NCBI GenBank assembly: GCA_017941035.1
Contig: JAGAXG010000039.1
Location: 1-64,000, forward strand
Source of the DNA: a bacterium
Lineage (GTDB): Bacteria; Cyanobacteriota; Vampirovibrionia; Gastranaerophilales; Gastranaerophilaceae
Length of the DNA: 64,000 nucleotides
Direction: 5' to 3'
Shown here: positions 8,463 to 17,700 of the stretch, in pieces
How the letters are laid out: each line of letters starts with the position of its first letter
Position numbering within the stretch: position 1 is the first letter of the stretch
Translations under genes and position numbers: made by a program
The notes under the pieces: model-generated
The model's input: only the letters and a program-made list of their open reading frames with translations
Databases searched by the model: none
What the model was told of the DNA's origin: nothing

Positions 8463-10334
8463 TTATGACGATTTCTTCGTTCTTTTTTTTCTCTTTTTTT
8501 TTTGGGCTACTTTTTTCTCCAAAGGTTTTATTTCGTTGAATGCACTTGCCATCAAAGTAGAAGTATATACAGGTGTAGTATGGGCATAATCAAACAATAT
8601 TACACCATTTGCATTCATTTTCCTTGTTTCAAAAATTTGTCTGATTAAATCCTCAGAAGAGCCGCCCATAAAAGTTACAAAAAGACCTGCATAAAGCTCA
8701 GTTTGAGAAGATTTTGAACTTATTACATCATTCATCATTGAAGATAACATTTTTGAATCATAAGTTAAAAACAGCGGAGTGAAACCATCTATATAATTAT
8801 TAAAAGACCAATTTCTCCAATCTTGCTGTTTTGAAGCCAGAGCTGAGGCTATATCAGGGAAAATAACAGCACTTACATATACATTATATTTTTTACCAAT
8901 TTCACCAACAGATTTTACGAATTTTGTAACATTATTTCTTCGATAAGAATTCCAATCATACCAAAGAGCATCTGCGGTTGTAAGTTCTAAAGGATCAACT
9001 CCGTAAATATTTTGAAAATCATTTCTTGCAAATTCTGTAAATCCCCAAGCAGATAAGTCACTTCTTGAACTTGAATTAGGATATCTGATATAATCCAAAT
9101 TTATACCATCAGGCTTATATTCTGTAATAATCTCAGTAATTAATTCTTTCAAAAACTCGTGTACTTCAGGATTCGCAGGATCTAAGAAATAACCGTTATG
9201 TTCAGAAACAGATTTTGTAGCCTTCAGAGAATTTGCATACTGTTTCGTTTTATTTCCCCAATCAGGATGAATTGAAAGAATAGATGTCTGGTCATAATCT
9301 GGATTTTTGTTACCTACATAAAATGATTGAAACCATGTATGAACTTTTATTCCTCGTTTATGTGCTTCTTCTATCCAAATCTTTAGGGGGTCAAAATTTG
9401 AAAAATCTTCATTTTGGACAGTAAAACCATATTTATTCATAGTTTTACTTGGGAAAATTGTTTTGCCGTGAAAGTATGTTTCTAAAAATACACTATTAAA
9501 ACCTGTTGATTTTAAATTATCTAAAGTTGCAATAATCTGTTCTGCACTTTTTTCTGTAGGTCTTAACCAAATGCCTTTTAGTTCTTCCGATTTGTATGGC
9601 AAAGAAGTTTTTATAGCCATATTAGCTTCATCAATAGCCTCTTGAGTGTATTGTTTTAATATCGCCATATTTTTGTTTGAACTTTCGGCCATTTTTAAAT
9701 AATTTTGCGCCATTTGTATATGCCCTAAAGCAAGTTGTGAATTATAATTAGGTAAAGTATTTTTATAATAATCAATATAATACTGAGCTTCTTTAATTTT
9801 GGCTTGAGCATCAAAAATTAAACTTTCAGATGTAGTATAAACTGTAATAGTCGAATTAATCATATCAATAAAAATTTTAGAACCAACAGAAACATTCTGT
9901 GAGATCCAATTTTTCGCAAGACCGTGACCACTTATTACTACACCATCAGAAGGGATAGAAGAATCAGCTCCACTTAATGAAGTAACTATATTCCCTTCTA
10001 CAATTGCTTCAGTCCCAAATTCATTTGTACCAGTGTGCATTCCGTAAGACGAAGTATAAATAACGAGCTTGTTAGGACCTCTTCCTCCAGGATAAGAACT
10101 TGCGCCATAAACTGGATCTATTAAATCTATCCTTTTAGTAGCTTGCTTGAATACAACTTCAGAAGAATTTAAAGTTATTGGGGTAAATACTTTTGCAAGC
10201 GCAGGTTGTTCAATTTCTTCTGAAATTATTGAATCTTGAGAAAATATAACACCGGAATTAACATCTTCCGCTTTTACATTTGTACAAGATATAAACAGGG
10301 TTAAAAGTATAATTGTTAAATATTTTAATTTCAA
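8463..10334 (-). CDS. Exported GH10-like glycoside hydrolase (DUF187/GHL10 family)
   Basis: The product has an N-terminal signal peptide (KLKYLTIILLTLFISCT; the Cys could be a lipobox, though F at -3 is unusual). A beta-rich domain follows, with the SSYGMHTGTNEFG and ISGHG motifs. A helical linker leads to the GHL10 TIM barrel from about residue 245, with ELKGIWLRPT, HTWFQS, DGINLDYIRYP and GFTPLF. Members of this family are probably cell-wall or polysaccharide hydrolases. The zero-frame protein (623 residues) ends in a Lys-rich tail inside A runs. A -1 shift there would add about 36 residues and end at 8386. It is third in an operon, two bases after the TPR gene. Confidence 0.8.
   Translation of the reverse strand: MKLKYLTIILLTLFISCTNVKAEDVNSGVIFSQDSIISEEIEQPALAKVFTPITLNSSEVVFKQATKRIDLIDPVYGASSYPGGRGPNKLVIYTSSYGMHTGTNEFGTEAIVEGNIVTSLSGADSSIPSDGVVISGHGLAKNWISQNVSVGSKIFIDMINSTITVYTTSESLIFDAQAKIKEAQYYIDYYKNTLPNYNSQLALGHIQMAQNYLKMAESSNKNMAILKQYTQEAIDEANMAIKTSLPYKSEELKGIWLRPTEKSAEQIIATLDNLKSTGFNSVFLETYFHGKTIFPSKTMNKYGFTVQNEDFSNFDPLKIWIEEAHKRGIKVHTWFQSFYVGNKNPDYDQTSILSIHPDWGNKTKQYANSLKATKSVSEHNGYFLDPANPEVHEFLKELITEIITEYKPDGINLDYIRYPNSSSRSDLSAWGFTEFARNDFQNIYGVDPLELTTADALWYDWNSYRRNNVTKFVKSVGEIGKKYNVYVSAVIFPDIASALASKQQDWRNWSFNNYIDGFTPLFLTYDSKMLSSMMNDVISSKSSQTELYAGLFVTFMGGSSEDLIRQIFETRKMNANGVILFDYAHTTPVYTSTLMASAFNEIKPLEKKVAQKKKRKKRTKKSS
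8493..8499 (-). other. A AAA AAG slippery heptamer near the end of the GH10-like gene
   Basis: On the minus strand the zero-frame codons read CAA AAA AAA AAG AGA, which contains the efficient -1 heptamer A AAA AAG known from dnaX. A second A8 run follows. After a -1 slip the open frame runs to a TAA at 8386-8388 and encodes a tail with PTVYTTPKGTWIFTK, whereas the zero frame stops at 8463. Programmed slippage, transcript slippage or a recent indel are all possible. Confidence 0.5.
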
Positions 10335-10335
10335 T

Positions 10336-11004
10336 TTATTGTCCTTTATAATAATTAGTGTTTTGATATTTAATACTCTCTATTTCTCGTATTTTGTCAG
10401 GTATTTCTTCACTTGACGGATTTTTTAGAAACATTTTTTTATAATAAATAGAAGCTTTTTGCAAATCTCCAAATTTTTCATATATTACAGCCATTTTTTC
10501 AAGATTTTTTGAATTTTCATTCAAACCAAATTCAAATGCTTTTTTGTAGTATTTCAATGCTTGTTTGTAATTATTTCTTCTGTAATAAAAATCACCAAAA
10601 TAGTAATTTAAGAGCGGGTCTTTATAATTTATACCTATACCTTGTGAAAAATACGCTTTAGCATATCTATCTTCTCCGGAAAAGTCATAAAGTCTTGCTA
10701 ACATGGTTACAGCATGGAGATTTTTTTTATCTGCAAGAGCAACTATATTATACTGCGCTTTTGCATTTAGAACGTAAGCTTTTTGTCTTTCTATGTCAGT
10801 TTCTACCATTGCCATTGCAAAAGACTCATCCGCATTTTTTAATACAATATCTTTGTCTATTTTTGAATAATCAATGGCTATACTACTATTGTCTATATGC
10901 CCAAATTTTGTAGAATAAGAAGGGCACAAAGAAAAAGATATAATAGCAAATATAAATGCAATTCTTTTACAAATCTGTATAACTTGGAGATGGAAGTGTG
11001 TCAT
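10336..11004 (-). CDS. Exported tetratricopeptide-repeat protein
   Basis: A 222-residue protein with a signal peptide (basic CKR, then IAFIFAIISFSLCPSYS). At least three TPR units follow; clear 34-residue helical pairs occur at LNYYFGDFYYRRNNYKQALKY and KMAVIYEKFGDLQKASIYY. TPRs scaffold protein-protein contacts, so it probably acts in the periplasm or at the envelope with its neighbours. The start lies inside the 3' end of the preceding small gene (38-base overlap). It ends two bases before the GH10-like start, so the three are translationally linked. Confidence 0.75.
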   Translation of the reverse strand: MTHFHLQVIQICKRIAFIFAIISFSLCPSYSTKFGHIDNSSIAIDYSKIDKDIVLKNADESFAMAMVETDIERQKAYVLNAKAQYNIVALADKKNLHAVTMLARLYDFSGEDRYAKAYFSQGIGINYKDPLLNYYFGDFYYRRNNYKQALKYYKKAFEFGLNENSKNLEKMAVIYEKFGDLQKASIYYKKMFLKNPSSEEIPDKIREIESIKYQNTNYYKGQ

Positions 11005-11287
11005 GATGATAAAAAGAATAATCCTCTGCTGCAGGGTCCAAATATTGATATAATTTTCGCCAGAATTTTTTTGCTTTATTTGATTTCATATATTTTATTT
11101 CTTCACTTGAATAATATGCCTCTCCCAAAGCTCTTGCACGACTAACATTAACAGTATCATAAACTTGCTTTGAGTAACCATTGTTTCTTAAGTATTCCTC
11201 TGTTATAGTTTTGTCAACGGAAACTGCAGAATTAGCTTGAATCTGAAGAACCATAAATAACGTTACTAATAATAAAATTTTTCTCAT
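10967..11287 (-). CDS. Small exported hypothetical protein
   Basis: About 106 residues from the ATG at 11287, chosen because GAGGTG sits just upstream; a longer frame to 11308 has no better site. The N-terminus (MRKILLLVTLFMVLQIQANSA) is a signal peptide. The mature part is rich in Tyr, Ser and Lys, with no known domain. It is the first gene of the operon with the TPR and GH10-like proteins and has an excellent promoter upstream. The function is unknown. Confidence 0.65.
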   Translation of the reverse strand: MRKILLLVTLFMVLQIQANSAVSVDKTITEEYLRNNGYSKQVYDTVNVSRARALGEAYYSSEEIKYMKSNKAKKFWRKLYQYLDPAAEDYSFYHHDTLPSPSYTDL

Positions 11288-11306
11288 AATCACCTCTTTG
11301 CAAAAC

Positions 11307-11335
11307 ATTATATCTTTATTTTAAATGGTTTGCAA
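11307..11335 (-). promoter_or_regulatory. Predicted promoter of the small protein-TPR-GH10 operon
   Basis: On the minus strand TTGCAA (11330-11335), 17-base spacer, TATAAT (11307-11312), ten bases before the ribosome site. It is one of the closest matches to the sigma70 consensus in the window. Confidence 0.7.
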
Positions 11336-11372
11336 TTATATTATAAATTATTTACATAAAAAAATGCATAGA

Positions 11373-12428
11373 TTATTTGTATGATTTTATAATAATTTCT
11401 TCAAATTTGTCCAATAACTCCTTTTCTGGGACTCTTGCTATAATTTCACCTTTTTTAAAAATATAGCCTTCCTTTATTCCTCCCGCAATTCCAAAATCAG
11501 CATGTTTAGCCTCTCCGGGGCCATTTACTGCGCAACCCATCACCGCAATAGTTATATTTTTATCAAAGTTTTTAAATCTCGCTTCTACTTTTTTTGCAAG
11601 ATTAATAAGATCAATTTGAGTACGACCGCAAGTTGGACAAGAAATAAAATTTACTCCCTTTTGCCTCAAATTTAAACTTTTTAAAATATCATATCCGGCA
11701 TAAACTTCTTCGACAGGATTTTCTGTTAAAGAAACTCTTATCGTATCACCAATACCTTCTGCAAGAAGAGCTCCAATACCAATTGATGATTTTATAAGTC
11801 CGCCGCGCATAGTACCTGCTTCAGTCAGTCCAATATGAAGAGGATAATCAACTTTTTGTGCAATAGAACGGTAAGCCTCTATTGTGGTAAAAACATCTGA
11901 AGATTTTAATGAAATTTTAATCAAATCAAAATCCAAATCTTCCAATATTTTTACGTGATTTAAAGCACTTTCAACCATTTTTTCAAAAAGTGGGATATTA
12001 CGCTCTTGCAAAGATTTTTCTAACGATCCCGCATTCACGCCTATTCTTATAGGAATTTTTTGTTGTTTTGCCAGTTTAACAACTTCTTGAGTGTGTTCAA
12101 TTTTTCCTATATTTCCCGGATTCAATCTTAATGCTGAAATACCATTATTTATACATTGAATTGCTAACCTATAATCAAAATGAATATCTGCAATCAAAGG
12201 GACAGGCGAAATTTTCACAAGTTCTTTTATAGCTTCTCCGGCATCTTTATTTAAAACAGCTAGCCTTATAAGCTCGCAACCTGCATCTGCCAGTTCTTTT
12301 ATTTGTCTTGATGTAGATTTTATATCCCGTGTATCCGTATTACACATGGATTGAACACTTATAGGATTATTATTACCAATTTTTACATTCCCAATGTAAA
12401 GTTCTTTTGATTTTCGTCTTTTTATCAT
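11373..12428 (-). CDS. ispG: 4-hydroxy-3-methylbut-2-enyl diphosphate synthase
   Basis: IspG (GcpE) reduces methylerythritol cyclodiphosphate to HMBPP in the non-mevalonate isoprenoid pathway, using a [4Fe-4S] cluster. The 351-residue protein shows the N-terminal TIM barrel (PISVQSMCNTDTRD, LIRLAVLN, ALRLNPGNIG). The C-terminal cluster domain has SCPTCGRT and MGCAVNGPGEAKHADFG, which supply the three cysteines and the glutamate ligand. This is the compact bacterial form. It is divergent from the phosphoesterase gene at 12470. Confidence 0.97.
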   Translation of the reverse strand: MIKRRKSKELYIGNVKIGNNNPISVQSMCNTDTRDIKSTSRQIKELADAGCELIRLAVLNKDAGEAIKELVKISPVPLIADIHFDYRLAIQCINNGISALRLNPGNIGKIEHTQEVVKLAKQQKIPIRIGVNAGSLEKSLQERNIPLFEKMVESALNHVKILEDLDFDLIKISLKSSDVFTTIEAYRSIAQKVDYPLHIGLTEAGTMRGGLIKSSIGIGALLAEGIGDTIRVSLTENPVEEVYAGYDILKSLNLRQKGVNFISCPTCGRTQIDLINLAKKVEARFKNFDKNITIAVMGCAVNGPGEAKHADFGIAGGIKEGYIFKKGEIIARVPEKELLDKFEEIIIKSYK

Positions 12429-12469
12429 AAAATAATTGTATCACAATAACGAAAGAAACGGAGAAAATT

Positions 12470-13204
12470 ATGAGAGTTGCAGTATTATCGGATATTCACG
12501 GAAATGTTCAAGCTCTTGAAGCAGTAATGACTGATGTCATTAACCAAAAATGCGAACATGTATATTGTCTTGGAGACTTGGCTCTTGCAGGACCTCAGCC
12601 TAAAGAAATTATAGACTATGTAATGGAGCAAGAAAATTGGACAGTAATACAAGGAAATACTGATAAAATGATTGCTAATTTTGGACCTGAAGTTTTAGAA
12701 TTTTTAGAAGCTCAATATCCAATAATGGCAAATGCTCTTGCTGATGATGTTAAACAGCTTGATGACTTATACAGAGCATATATGTCAGCACTGCCACCTC
12801 AATTGAGTCAAATTCTTGAAGGCAATTCTGTTTTATTTGTCCATGGATCTCCTAGAGCGAATAATGAAGATATATTACCTGAGATGCCATTAGAAGAAAT
12901 TGAAGAAATTATAGATGGGACTTCTGAAAAATTAATTCTTTGCGGACACACTCATATTCCTTGCGGGTATCAGACAAATACAGGACAGACAGTAGTAAAT
13001 GTTGGAAGTGTAGGACGTCCAATGACAGATAAACCTCTTGCTTGTTATGTCGTTATTGATTTTGAAGAAGGTTCTTTTGAATTAAGACATAGATTTATAC
13101 CATATGATAATCACACAGCAGCTCGATTAATGTCTTCAAGAGGTTTTGTCGGAGCTGACAGATTATCGGATTTATTATTGACTCCAACAAGCAGGCACAT
13201 ATAA
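12470..13204 (+). CDS. Calcineurin-like metallophosphoesterase (YfcE/MJ0936 type)
   Basis: A 244-residue cytosolic phosphoesterase with the dinuclear metal motifs in order: DIHGN (8-12), GDLALAG (35-41), GNTD, and GHTHIP near residue 163. Members hydrolyse phosphodiesters of unsettled physiological identity. GGAG precedes the ATG. rlmN begins three bases after its stop codon, so the two genes are probably one transcript. The enzyme class is solid; the substrate is unknown. Confidence 0.88.
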   Translation: MRVAVLSDIHGNVQALEAVMTDVINQKCEHVYCLGDLALAGPQPKEIIDYVMEQENWTVIQGNTDKMIANFGPEVLEFLEAQYPIMANALADDVKQLDDLYRAYMSALPPQLSQILEGNSVLFVHGSPRANNEDILPEMPLEEIEEIIDGTSEKLILCGHTHIPCGYQTNTGQTVVNVGSVGRPMTDKPLACYVVIDFEEGSFELRHRFIPYDNHTAARLMSSRGFVGADRLSDLLLTPTSRHI

Positions 13205-13206
13205 TC

Positions 13207-14226
13207 ATGCAAATACTATCTGGACTTACACTAAACGAAATCGAAAATTTAACAGCCAAATTAGGGGCCAGCAAATTTCGCGCCCGTCAAATTCACAACT
13301 GGATTTATCTTAAATCTGTAAAAGAAATTGACGAAATGACTGATTTATCTAAAAAGTTTCGTGATGAATTAAAAACAATTGCCAAAATATCAGAAATAAA
13401 GCTTAAAGTAAAACAAGTAAGTACTGATGGAACAATTAAATATCTTTTGGAATTTCCGGATGGTGAGTGCGTAGAAACAGTACTAATGAGATTTGACAAT
13501 AGAGCGAATCTTACTGCATGCGTGAGCTCTCAAGTCGGCTGTGCCGTAAATTGCTCATTTTGTGCGACAGGTAAAAGAGGATTTATAAGGAATTTAACAT
13601 ACAAAGAAATTATAGAACAAGTCTTGATGATTCAGCGCGATACTGGATTAAAGGTTACAAATGTTGTTTTTATGGGACAGGGAGAACCTTTATTAAATCT
13701 TGACAATGTTTTAAAAGCAATGGAAATTTTTAACAAAGATTTCCAAATTGGAGCTAGACGTTTAACAATATCAACATCTGGAATAATTCCAAAAATAAAT
13801 GAGCTTGCGAATATCAATATGCAATCAACACTTGCGCTATCTTTACATGCCCCAAATCATGAGATTCGATCTAAAATTATGCAGATTGAAAACAAATATC
13901 CTATGGATAAGCTTCATACAGCTCTAAAAAATTACACTGATAAAACAGGGAGAAGAATAACTATAGAATATCTTTTGATAAAAGACTTGAATGATACAGC
14001 TGAGAGTGCAAAGCAACTTGCACATTATCTTTATGATATAAAATGCAACATTAATTTAATTCCATATAACCCAACAGAAAAAAATGACTATCAGCGCCCA
14101 TCAAATAATTCTATAATGAAATTCAAATATTTAATTGAACATGCCGGCAAAAAAGTGACAGTCAGATTGGAACGTGGAGCAGATATCGATGCAGCATGCG
14201 GACAATTAAGAGGAAAAGTTAATTAA
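13207..14226 (+). CDS. rlmN: Dual-specificity 23S rRNA/tRNA adenine-C2 methyltransferase RlmN
   Basis: RlmN is a radical-SAM enzyme that methylates A2503 of 23S rRNA and A37 of some tRNAs. The radical-SAM cluster motif is CAVNCSFCATG, and the flanking FMGQGEPLLN and LALSLHAPNHEIR are family signatures. The C-terminal catalytic Cys is in DAACGQLRG. Length (339) is normal. It follows the phosphoesterase gene almost directly and lacks its own clear promoter. Confidence 0.96.
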   Translation: MQILSGLTLNEIENLTAKLGASKFRARQIHNWIYLKSVKEIDEMTDLSKKFRDELKTIAKISEIKLKVKQVSTDGTIKYLLEFPDGECVETVLMRFDNRANLTACVSSQVGCAVNCSFCATGKRGFIRNLTYKEIIEQVLMIQRDTGLKVTNVVFMGQGEPLLNLDNVLKAMEIFNKDFQIGARRLTISTSGIIPKINELANINMQSTLALSLHAPNHEIRSKIMQIENKYPMDKLHTALKNYTDKTGRRITIEYLLIKDLNDTAESAKQLAHYLYDIKCNINLIPYNPTEKNDYQRPSNNSIMKFKYLIEHAGKKVTVRLERGADIDAACGQLRGKVN

Positions 14227-14277
14227 AAAAATTTTTTATTAGCATAAAAATTTTTTACAAGTTTTTATTGAAATAAA

Positions 14278-15771
14278 ATGACAAAAATTATTCCAATTAA
14301 TTCAGAAACTACAAAAACCAGTATCTTTTATATAAATGATTTTCACGGAAAAACAATAAATATGGAGCGTACAGTAAGCGCTTCAAATTGTTTTGACGCA
14401 AAAAATAAAAATCGAAAAGATTTAGATACTTTAAAGCTCTCATCAGGCGATATTATGCTTGGAGAAAATATTACAACAAACAAAATATCAGTAATCTTCC
14501 AAAATGTTATAGGCGTTGACGCTTCTACATTAGGAAATCATGAATTTGATATTCAAGAAAATGCAAAATATATAATTCCTGATATCAAATATGATGTAAT
14601 TTCAAGCAATATAAAAATTAATCCTGAAAATCCTTTATCTAAAGTTGTAAAATCTTCAGTAATAGAAGAAAAAAACGGGAACAAATACGGAATAATTGGA
14701 ATTACCCCTATTGATTTATTTGAGCGTTCTAAACAAGGAATTATACAAAAAGATATTTCCGTAGATAACCCGACCCAAACTCTTAAAGATATTCAAACAG
14801 AAATAAATAAATTAAAAAGCAAAAGTATAAACAAAATAATATTACTATCCCATCTTGGTTATACTTTAGACAAGATAGTTGCAACTAAAACAACAGGACT
14901 TGATATAATTATAGGAGGGCATTCACACGAACTTGTATTTGATGTAAAAGAGGGTGAAAATCTTTTCTACAACAAAAACGGGGAACCGGTAGTAATAACT
15001 CAAGCAGGACGCGACGGAGAAAACTTTGGAATCCTGAATTTGGAATTTGATAAAAATGGAATTATTAAAAAAGTTCAAAATAATATCGGATACACCAAAG
15101 ATTTTAGACGAAATCTCTGTGCAAAATATTTATTTGATAAAATATTTGGGGATAATAAGACCTACGGGCAAATAAAATTTGCCCCTCCAAAACCAAATAA
15201 TGAATTGATTGATAAAAATCCTCACGCATATTTTATTGCAGACTGCATTCGAAAAGATTTAAATGCAGATATTGTATTGCTTCCGTCTGCAAATTTAAGA
15301 GGATATTTTGAACAGGGAGAAATTAATGCCAGAATATTAAATGACATTATGCCATTTAAAAATAAACTTTACAAAGTAAATTATTCGGAAAAAGATATCG
15401 TTGACGCAATTAAAGAAGGGGCAAAATCATTCATACATACAGCAAATAAACCGGGAATATTCTATTGTTCAGGATTAAAATATAAATTATCTTCAAATGG
15501 GGATGTTTTATCACTTTCATATGTACACAAAAACGGTAAAGAAACTCCCATAGATATAAATAACCCTGACCACAATAAATATTACCAAACAATAATTAAT
15601 GATTACTGTGCACAAGGAAACGACAAATTTACAATGCTGAATAAGCCTGACAAAATACTTGCTAAATACTCATTTGATGCATCAAAATGTGTTATAAATA
15701 CACTGAAAAAAACATCAAAGCCTATTGAAATTAAAGATGATAACAGAATTGAAATTATTAAATCTTCTTAA
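14278..15771 (+). CDS. 5'-nucleotidase/UshA-family phosphoesterase without a signal peptide
   Basis: A two-domain protein of 497 residues. The N-terminal metallophosphoesterase domain has INDFHGK, SSGDIMLGE, TLGNHEFD, LSHLGY and GGHSHEL. The C-terminal 5-nucleotidase domain starts around residue 300. Classical members are exported and degrade nucleotides or UDP-sugars, but here the N-terminus (MTKIIPINSETTKTS) has no signal peptide, so it is cytosolic or exported another way. Upstream is only an AT-rich 50-base gap with no clear ribosome site. The last 14 bases overlap the converging membrane-protein gene. Confidence 0.8.
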   Translation: MTKIIPINSETTKTSIFYINDFHGKTINMERTVSASNCFDAKNKNRKDLDTLKLSSGDIMLGENITTNKISVIFQNVIGVDASTLGNHEFDIQENAKYIIPDIKYDVISSNIKINPENPLSKVVKSSVIEEKNGNKYGIIGITPIDLFERSKQGIIQKDISVDNPTQTLKDIQTEINKLKSKSINKIILLSHLGYTLDKIVATKTTGLDIIIGGHSHELVFDVKEGENLFYNKNGEPVVITQAGRDGENFGILNLEFDKNGIIKKVQNNIGYTKDFRRNLCAKYLFDKIFGDNKTYGQIKFAPPKPNNELIDKNPHAYFIADCIRKDLNADIVLLPSANLRGYFEQGEINARILNDIMPFKNKLYKVNYSEKDIVDAIKEGAKSFIHTANKPGIFYCSGLKYKLSSNGDVLSLSYVHKNGKETPIDINNPDHNKYYQTIINDYCAQGNDKFTMLNKPDKILAKYSFDASKCVINTLKKTSKPIEIKDDNRIEIIKSS

Positions 15772-16510
15772 GGATTTTGACAAGGTTATGAGCATATATT
15801 AATTGAACCAGATATAAAATATAAAATATTAAACACAGTGCAAGAATTCTTAATCCTAATTGAAAACTTCTTAACATAGCAAAATAATCAGAAAACTCGA
15901 AAATTTTCAATATAAAGAATCCTGAAAACATCAAAAATAAAACTACTTGACAATTTAATGACACAACTTTTTTAAAATTATTTTTTATAACTTCAAATAA
16001 AAATAAAGGGGAAAACACATCTTTTTTCATTCCACATAAATATAAATAACAAATCATCAATACAAATGGATATAAAAATATAATCAAAAAATTATACAAA
16101 TAAAAACCAAAAGTACCAATTTTAAAAAATATCAAACTCAGAAAAAACAAAAATAAATAATAAAATCCCCAAATAATAATAACAGGCAACGCTTTTACAA
16201 AAACGACAAAAGAATGTAAGGATATTTCTGGAAGTTTTACACTATCATTCTCAAATAAACTTAAAGTAAATTTATATGTATACCCTAAAATAAAAATTCC
16301 AAGAACAATTCCTATAATCATATTAAAACATATAACCAACTTATCTGACGGAGGATAACCTAGAAATGCACTATAAAAAGAACCTATGACACTTGAAGCA
16401 CAGTTATTAAAATAAATAACCATAATTCCGATTAATGAAAAAATAGATAATTGGTTTAATAAATTTTCCTGACCAGTAAATATATATTTTAAAGAATTTA
16501 AAATGTTCAT
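15758..16510 (-). CDS. Integral membrane protein, perhaps DUF4013-like
   Basis: A 250-residue, very hydrophobic protein with about six predicted membrane helices (clear ones near 22-40, 60-78, 105-130, 138-160, 190-210 and 220-240). The loop between helices 2 and 3 contains LPEISLHSFVVFVKALPVII, which resembles the conserved loop of DUF4013 proteins. The protein at 32874-33653 has the same size and a similar loop (FNPFTLLISLLKG), so the two may be distant paralogues. No function can be assigned. Confidence 0.6.
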   Translation of the reverse strand: MNILNSLKYIFTGQENLLNQLSIFSLIGIMVIYFNNCASSVIGSFYSAFLGYPPSDKLVICFNMIIGIVLGIFILGYTYKFTLSLFENDSVKLPEISLHSFVVFVKALPVIIIWGFYYLFLFFLSLIFFKIGTFGFYLYNFLIIFLYPFVLMICYLYLCGMKKDVFSPLFLFEVIKNNFKKVVSLNCQVVLFLMFSGFFILKIFEFSDYFAMLRSFQLGLRILALCLIFYILYLVQLIYAHNLVKILKKI

Positions 16511-16576
16511 ATCTTAAACAATTATAACAATATTAAAATCAATTGCAAGAGAGGATTTTTATTATAAAATTTAATT

Positions 16577-17663
16577 ATGGAAACAGAATTAAAACAAGAA
16601 ATAAATAGTCTAAAACCACGCATTGAAAAATTAAAGGAGTGTCTTTGACCCTGTAAAATTAGGGGAAGAAATTATTGAACTGGAAAAACAAATGCAGTCA
16701 CCTGAAATTTGGAATGACAGTAGTAAAGTTTCAATAATAGGTTCTGAATTAAAAGAAAAAAAAGAATCATTAGAAAAAATAAATTTTTGGATACAAACAA
16801 TTGAAGATAGTGAAATTGCAATAGATTTGGGAGATATAGAACTTATAGAACAATCTTTTCGTGATATACAAGATTTAAAAAAATCACTTGATAAATTCGA
16901 ACTTCAACAAATGCTTTCAGGAGAATATGATGAAGCAGATGCAATTTTAACTATTAATTCCGGTGCAGGAGGCACAGACGCTCAAGATTGGGCAAGCATG
17001 CTTTTAAGAATGTATCTGCGCTGGATAGAAAATCGAGGTTGGAAATCAGAATTGCTTGACAAACTCGACGGAGAAGAAGCCGGAATAAAATCTGCAACAA
17101 TAAAAATTACAGGGAAATATGCATTTGGATACGCAAAAGCAGAAAAAGGCGTTCATCGTCTTGTCAGAATATCACCATTCAACGCAAACGGGAAAAGGCA
17201 AACAAGCTTTGCTTCAGTTGATGTTTCTCCTATAATTGAAGATTTTGAAAAAACGATTACAATTCCGCCAGAGGACTTAGAAATTACAACAATGCGCTCA
17301 GGAGGTGCAGGCGGTCAAAATGTTAACAAAGTTGAAACAGCAGTAAGAGTTCTACATAAACCATCTGGGATTGTTGTAAAATGTCAGCAAGAACGTTCTC
17401 AACTTCAAAATAAAGAATATGCAATACAAATTTTAGTTTCAAAATTGCTTGCTATTAAAGAAGCAGAGCAAGAAAAGAAAATGGCAGAACTTAGAGGTGA
17501 AACTGCCAACATTGATTTCGGCTCGCAAATTCGTTCATATGTTTTCCACCCATACAAAATGGTAAAAGACCACAGAACAGGATTTGAAGAAGGAAATATC
17601 GATTCTATTATGGACGGAAATTTAGATGATTTTATCGAAAGTTTTTTAAGAACAAAAGTGTAA
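16577..17663 (+). CDS. prfB: Peptide chain release factor 2, with programmed +1 frameshift
   Basis: RF2 terminates translation at UGA and UAA. The gene starts at ATG 16577, reads 23 codons to CTT (16643-16645), meets an in-frame TGA (16646-16648), and continues in the +1 frame from GAC (16647) to 17663, giving about 361 residues. The zero-frame peptide MET...LKECL and the downstream DPVKLGEE fit the family N-terminus, so the true start is 16577. The peptidyl-hydrolysis motif GGQ lies in [17 protein letters not shown]2 levels feed back on the shift, so expression is autoregulated. Confidence 0.95.
16633..16649 (+). promoter_or_regulatory. prfB +1 frameshift signal
   Basis: AGGAG stands a few bases before CTTTGAC. 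That is the classical arrangement of an internal Shine-Dalgarno, a CUU slippery codon and a UGA stop followed by C. When RF2 is scarce the ribosome pauses at UGA and slips forward one base. Confidence 0.92.
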
Positions 17664-17700
17664 AAATCTAATTATGTCATTATTGACTAATCCTGCCAGA

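Noticed and set aside
14278-15771. Secreted UshA nucleotidase
   Set aside because: The two domains fit, but no signal peptide or alternative upstream start encodes one, so secretion is not claimed.
16692-17663. prfB starting at ATG 16692
   Set aside because: This only reflects the in-frame TGA of the programmed frameshift; the real start is at 16577 in the other frame.
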